A stretch of 64,000 bases of DNA from Dethiosulfatibacter aminovorans DSM 17477 (lineage in GTDB: Bacteria; Bacillota; Clostridia; Tissierellales; Dethiosulfatibacteraceae), in NCBI RefSeq assembly GCF_900142005.1, contig NZ_FQZL01000009.1, forward strand, positions 62,001 through 126,000. The letters run 5' to 3'. Positions 61,199 through 64,000 of this stretch are shown piece by piece. Positions within the stretch are counted from its first letter, which is position 1. The number at the start of each line of letters is the position of its first letter. Under the pieces are notes generated by a model that saw nothing but the letters and a program-made list of their open reading frames with translations, made no database searches and was not told where the DNA came from. Made by a program: the position numbers and the translations under genes.

Positions 61199-64000
61199 TT
61201 CTGTTGAAAATGCTGTTGAACATTGTCGGAATGACAATTAGTGTGAAAAAAGTGGATACAATAAGTCCCGACATCAGAGTTACAGCCATGGGAGTGAAAA
61301 ATGAGCTTCCTGACAAGGCCAGGGGCAAGAGTCCCATGACCGTTGTGATGGTACTCAGCATAATTGGACGGAACCTTCTGTTGAGAGAAGATTCACAGGC
61401 ATTTCTTATAGAGATGCCTTTTTTTATTTCAGAATTTATATGTTCAAGCAATAGAATTGCATTGTTTACAACAATTCCAATCAGACTGGCAAGTCCTAAA
61501 CCTGCCGTAAACGAAAATGGCTGTTGGAAGAGATAAAGACCTGTCAGCGACCCTATAACGGAAAGGGGGACCGTAAGCAGTATAATCAATGATTGCCTTG
61601 ATGACTTGAACTGTATCAGCAGTATTACATATATTGCTGCAAGGGCATATAGAGCAGCTTCTGCAATGCCGCCCAGATATTTTGTTACTGTCTCTTTTTC
61701 TCCTCCGTAGTCAATGAGGATGTTTGTATCATCTATTGTCTTGTTCATGAGTTCTTCAATTTGAACCTGAGCATCCTGTGTATTGTAGTAATCTTTCACA
61801 TCGCAGTTTATTGTTACTGCAGGATATCGGTTGTATCTGTGTATTATGGGAATTAGGCTTTTCAGGTTGACCTTGGAAACTTGTTTAAGAAGTATCTTGT
61901 TTCCCGTGAAAGAGGATTTGATTTTAAGGTTTTCAAGGCTGCCCAGGGAGTCAATATCCGATTCAAGATAAATATCGTATTCATCGTTCTGCGTTAGAAG
62001 CTTGGAGGTATCAGTCCCGTTCAGCGCAATATTCACCTGTCTCTGTATATCGTATTTTGTCAGTCCCATAAGTGAGGCTATGTCTTCATCAATTTCAAGA
62101 TTATACTGGTATACGGACTTTGGAATATTGGACCATGTGCTTTTTATGCTTTCAAGGCTGTTGATTTCCCTCAATGCATCTTCCGCTTTTGAATAGAGGC
62201 TTTTTTTGTCGTTGTCGTACATTGATATCTCTATATCTGCACCTGGAGAGGATATGGCAGGTTGCTTGACCTCAATTCTGCTGCCTATTAGAGTGTCGAC
62301 CAACATTTTTTCCAAATAGTCTGCATATGAGGTTTTGTCAATCAATTTACTGTCATCAAGAAATACAATCAATTGTCCTGTATGATCTGAGTTTGCTCCG
62401 GTAGCTACAGTGAGATAGAATTTCGGCAAATAACCTCCTATGCTTGAGGTATATCCTGCAATATTCTCTTCATCATCCAGTATCCTGCTTATATCATCTA
62501 TAAGCTTTTCAGTACTGTCCTTGTCGCCTTTCTTTTCGTTTGAAACATCTATATACAGATAATCCTTATCGGCATAAGGAAATATTTCAACAGGAAGGAA
62601 GTATAGTCCTATGCCTATGGAAACAACAAAGAAAGAAAATATTGATACAATTGTCAAGACGCTGTGCTTTAGACCAAACTGAAGCATAGTGCTGAAAAGT
62701 TTCTTGGTTCTGTTTTTTTTTGGCAATATCATCTTTGCCTTGCCTTTGAATATACAGGTAAGGGCAGGGACCAGAAGCATGGCTGAAATATAGGAAGCTG
62801 TCAGAGCGATAATAACTACAATAGGCAGTGACTTGGCAAATTCCCCTGCTTCGCCGGGAAGGGCTATGAGGGGAGCGAATGCCGCTACGGTAGTAAGTGT
62901 TGATGAAAATACAGGACCTGAAGTATCAATGGCTCCATCAATAGATGCTCTGACCGGGTCAACGTCTTCGTCAAGCTTCACCTGGATAGCATCCGTAACA
63001 ACTATTGAATTGTCCACAAGTATTCCAAGAGCTATTATAAGGGCAGCTATGGAAATCTGGTGAAGATCTATTTCCAGATAGCGCATTGCCGTAAAGGTCA
63101 GAAAAATACTGAAAGGTATGGCTGTAGATACTATGGCTGCATTTTTGTATCCCATACCTATGAATACCGTAATTATTACAAAAAGTATTCCTTCCAACAG
63201 GTTCACAATGAATTTGTTTATTGAGTTCTTTACTTCATCGGGCTGATAGACAAGTTTTTCAGCCTCCAAGGTGGCAGGAAGTTCAGACAGTTTCTTATTG
63301 AGTACATACTCCACCTGTTCTCCAATTTCGACAATGTTCTGATCGTCTTTAAAATATCCTGTAATTAGCACTGCAGGATTATTATTGGTTTTGAATTTTT
63401 TTGCATTTTCCTCATAACCCATGTATATATGGGCAATATCCTTAAGCCTGGTTATTCCGAAGTTATTCGAAATATGTATTACCAGATTTTCAATATCGTG
63501 GATGTTCTCAAAGGTTCCAGGAATATTCACACTTATTTTCCCGGAAGAAGTATCAAGAGAGCCGGAGGGTATGTTGGTATTTTGTATCAACAGAAGATTG
63601 TATATGTCTTCAACGGATAAGTTTGTCTTGTCAAGGCTGTCCAGATTCATTTCCACATAGACCTGCTTTTCAAGGTTTCCATCAATATTGACTTTCTTTA
63701 TGCCTTCGATTCTAAGGAGGTCGTTCTTGATGTTCTCTGCAAAATATGAAAGTTTGTCATAGGAGTATTCTTCTCCGGATAATGTGATTATGAGACCTGC
63801 GGTTTCCACAAGGTTTTCTGTATCTATTTCAGGAGGATAAGCTCCTTGGGGAAGTTCATCTGATATGGAGTCTATTATTTTACTGAGATTGGACCACTGT
63901 TCATCCTTGTCTACAGAGTAGTTGATGGTAACAATGACAATAGATACATTGCCTGATGAAATGGATTCTATATTTTCTATTCCTTCAATAATGGAAATTT
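61188..64000 (-). CDS. RND-family efflux permease (AcrB/MexB type), N-terminus beyond window
   Basis: The frame is open from the right edge to the stop at 61188-61190, at least 937 residues; about 80-100 N-terminal residues are missing. An internal GTG at 63809 is not the start, as RND homology (IVTINYSVDKDEQWSNLSKIIDSISDELPQGAYPPEI) continues upstream. Two membrane domains are visible: the first with LGILVDNSIVVTDAI (the Asp of the proton relay region) and AFAPLIALPGEAGEFAKSLP, the second with GLASLIGIVVNNAILLLEHI and LSTITTVMGLLPLAL. It likely exports drugs, lipids or other hydrophobic substrates. The partner adaptor gene would be upstream, outside the window. Confidence 0.9.
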   Translation of the reverse strand, partial: ISIIEGIENIESISSGNVSIVIVTINYSVDKDEQWSNLSKIIDSISDELPQGAYPPEIDTENLVETAGLIITLSGEEYSYDKLSYFAENIKNDLLRIEGIKKVNIDGNLEKQVYVEMNLDSLDKTNLSVEDIYNLLLIQNTNIPSGSLDTSSGKISVNIPGTFENIHDIENLVIHISNNFGITRLKDIAHIYMGYEENAKKFKTNNNPAVLITGYFKDDQNIVEIGEQVEYVLNKKLSELPATLEAEKLVYQPDEVKNSINKFIVNLLEGILFVIITVFIGMGYKNAAIVSTAIPFSIFLTFTAMRYLEIDLHQISIAALIIALGILVDNSIVVTDAIQVKLDEDVDPVRASIDGAIDTSGPVFSSTLTTVAAFAPLIALPGEAGEFAKSLPIVVIIALTASYISAMLLVPALTCIFKGKAKMILPKKNRTKKLFSTMLQFGLKHSVLTIVSIFSFFVVSIGIGLYFLPVEIFPYADKDYLYIDVSNEKKGDKDSTEKLIDDISRILDDEENIAGYTSSIGGYLPKFYLTVATGANSDHTGQLIVFLDDSKLIDKTSYADYLEKMLVDTLIGSRIEVKQPAISSPGADIEISMYDNDKKSLYSKAEDALREINSLESIKSTWSNIPKSVYQYNLEIDEDIASLMGLTKYDIQRQVNIALNGTDTSKLLTQNDEYDIYLESDIDSLGSLENLKIKSSFTGNKILLKQVSKVNLKSLIPIIHRYNRYPAVTINCDVKDYYNTQDAQVQIEELMNKTIDDTNILIDYGGEKETVTKYLGGIAEAALYALAAIYVILLIQFKSSRQSLIILLTVPLSVIGSLTGLYLFQQPFSFTAGLGLASLIGIVVNNAILLLEHINSEIKKGISIRNACESSLNRRFRPIMLSTITTVMGLLPLALSGSSFFTPMAVTLMSGLIVSTFFTLIVIPTMFNSIFNRTSK

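Overview
The window is A+T-rich bacterial chromosome with dense genes, strong AAGGAGG-type ribosome binding sites, many AGA/AGG arginine and ATA isoleucine codons, and intrinsic terminators with long T runs. Together with a T-box leader, LytTR and ECF regulators, FeoA/FeoB with a Cys-rich partner, an Mrp-type antiporter and no aerobic respiratory genes, this suggests an anaerobic, fermentative Firmicute (Clostridia or Tissierellia). The genus cannot be fixed from sequence alone. No phage, integrase, intact transposase or CRISPR array was seen; most of the window looks like stable core chromosome.

Layout. 1-5.8 kb: the 3' end of asd, a MoaD/ThiS-like small protein, a cysteine-type T-box driving cysK-cysE, a fumarylacetoacetate-hydrolase-family enzyme, a small alarmone synthetase and a lipoprotein. 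6-11.6 kb: tldD-tldE, then iron uptake (feoA, feoB, FeoB partner) and a small conserved unknown. 11.9-15.3 kb: a LytTR regulator with a degenerate receiver, an unknown protein, a NifX-like protein and an HI0933-type flavoprotein. 15.6-21.8 kb: secA, prfB (with programmed frameshift) and tex. 21.9-30.5 kb: apbE, divergent from a ten-gene Mrp/Mbh-type cation antiporter operon. 30.5-33.6 kb: two Gly/Arg-rich small proteins and an ECF sigma/anti-sigma pair. 33.8-45.5 kb: polA-coaE, an SGNH/MBOAT pair likely to O-acylate a surface polymer, tRNA-Leu(GAG), malQ with a ROK kinase, a DUF2164 protein, a TIM-barrel isomerase, rmuC and a peroxiredoxin. 45.7-52.2 kb: an EF-G-like GTPase and pcrA-ligA. 52.5-58.2 kb: oppBCDF and oppA. 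58.4-61.2 kb: an AIR-synthase-like protein, rph, rdgB and a phosphodiesterase. 61.2 kb to the end: an RND efflux permease cut by the window edge.

How the parts fit: the Opp transporter, TldD/E and cysteine and aspartate-family biosynthesis fit a peptide- and amino-acid-using anaerobe. The Mrp-type complex would handle Na+/H+ balance. PolA, PcrA, LigA and RmuC form a repair/replication group, and SecA, RF2, Tex, the EF-G-like GTPase, RNase PH and the alarmone synthetase are housekeeping.

The least explained signal is a family of short structured repeats in intergenic DNA. Two collinear 120-bp copies (11599-11718 and 15320-15439) and two ~60-bp copies (30986-31047 and, reversed, 42588-42647) share a conserved TGAA-containing core while flanking arms differ yet still pair. 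Other unexplained DNA: a 25-bp-period direct repeat upstream of the LytTR gene, a 16-bp-arm hairpin after the anti-sigma gene resembling a REP element, and a 15-bp-arm hairpin in front of oppB.
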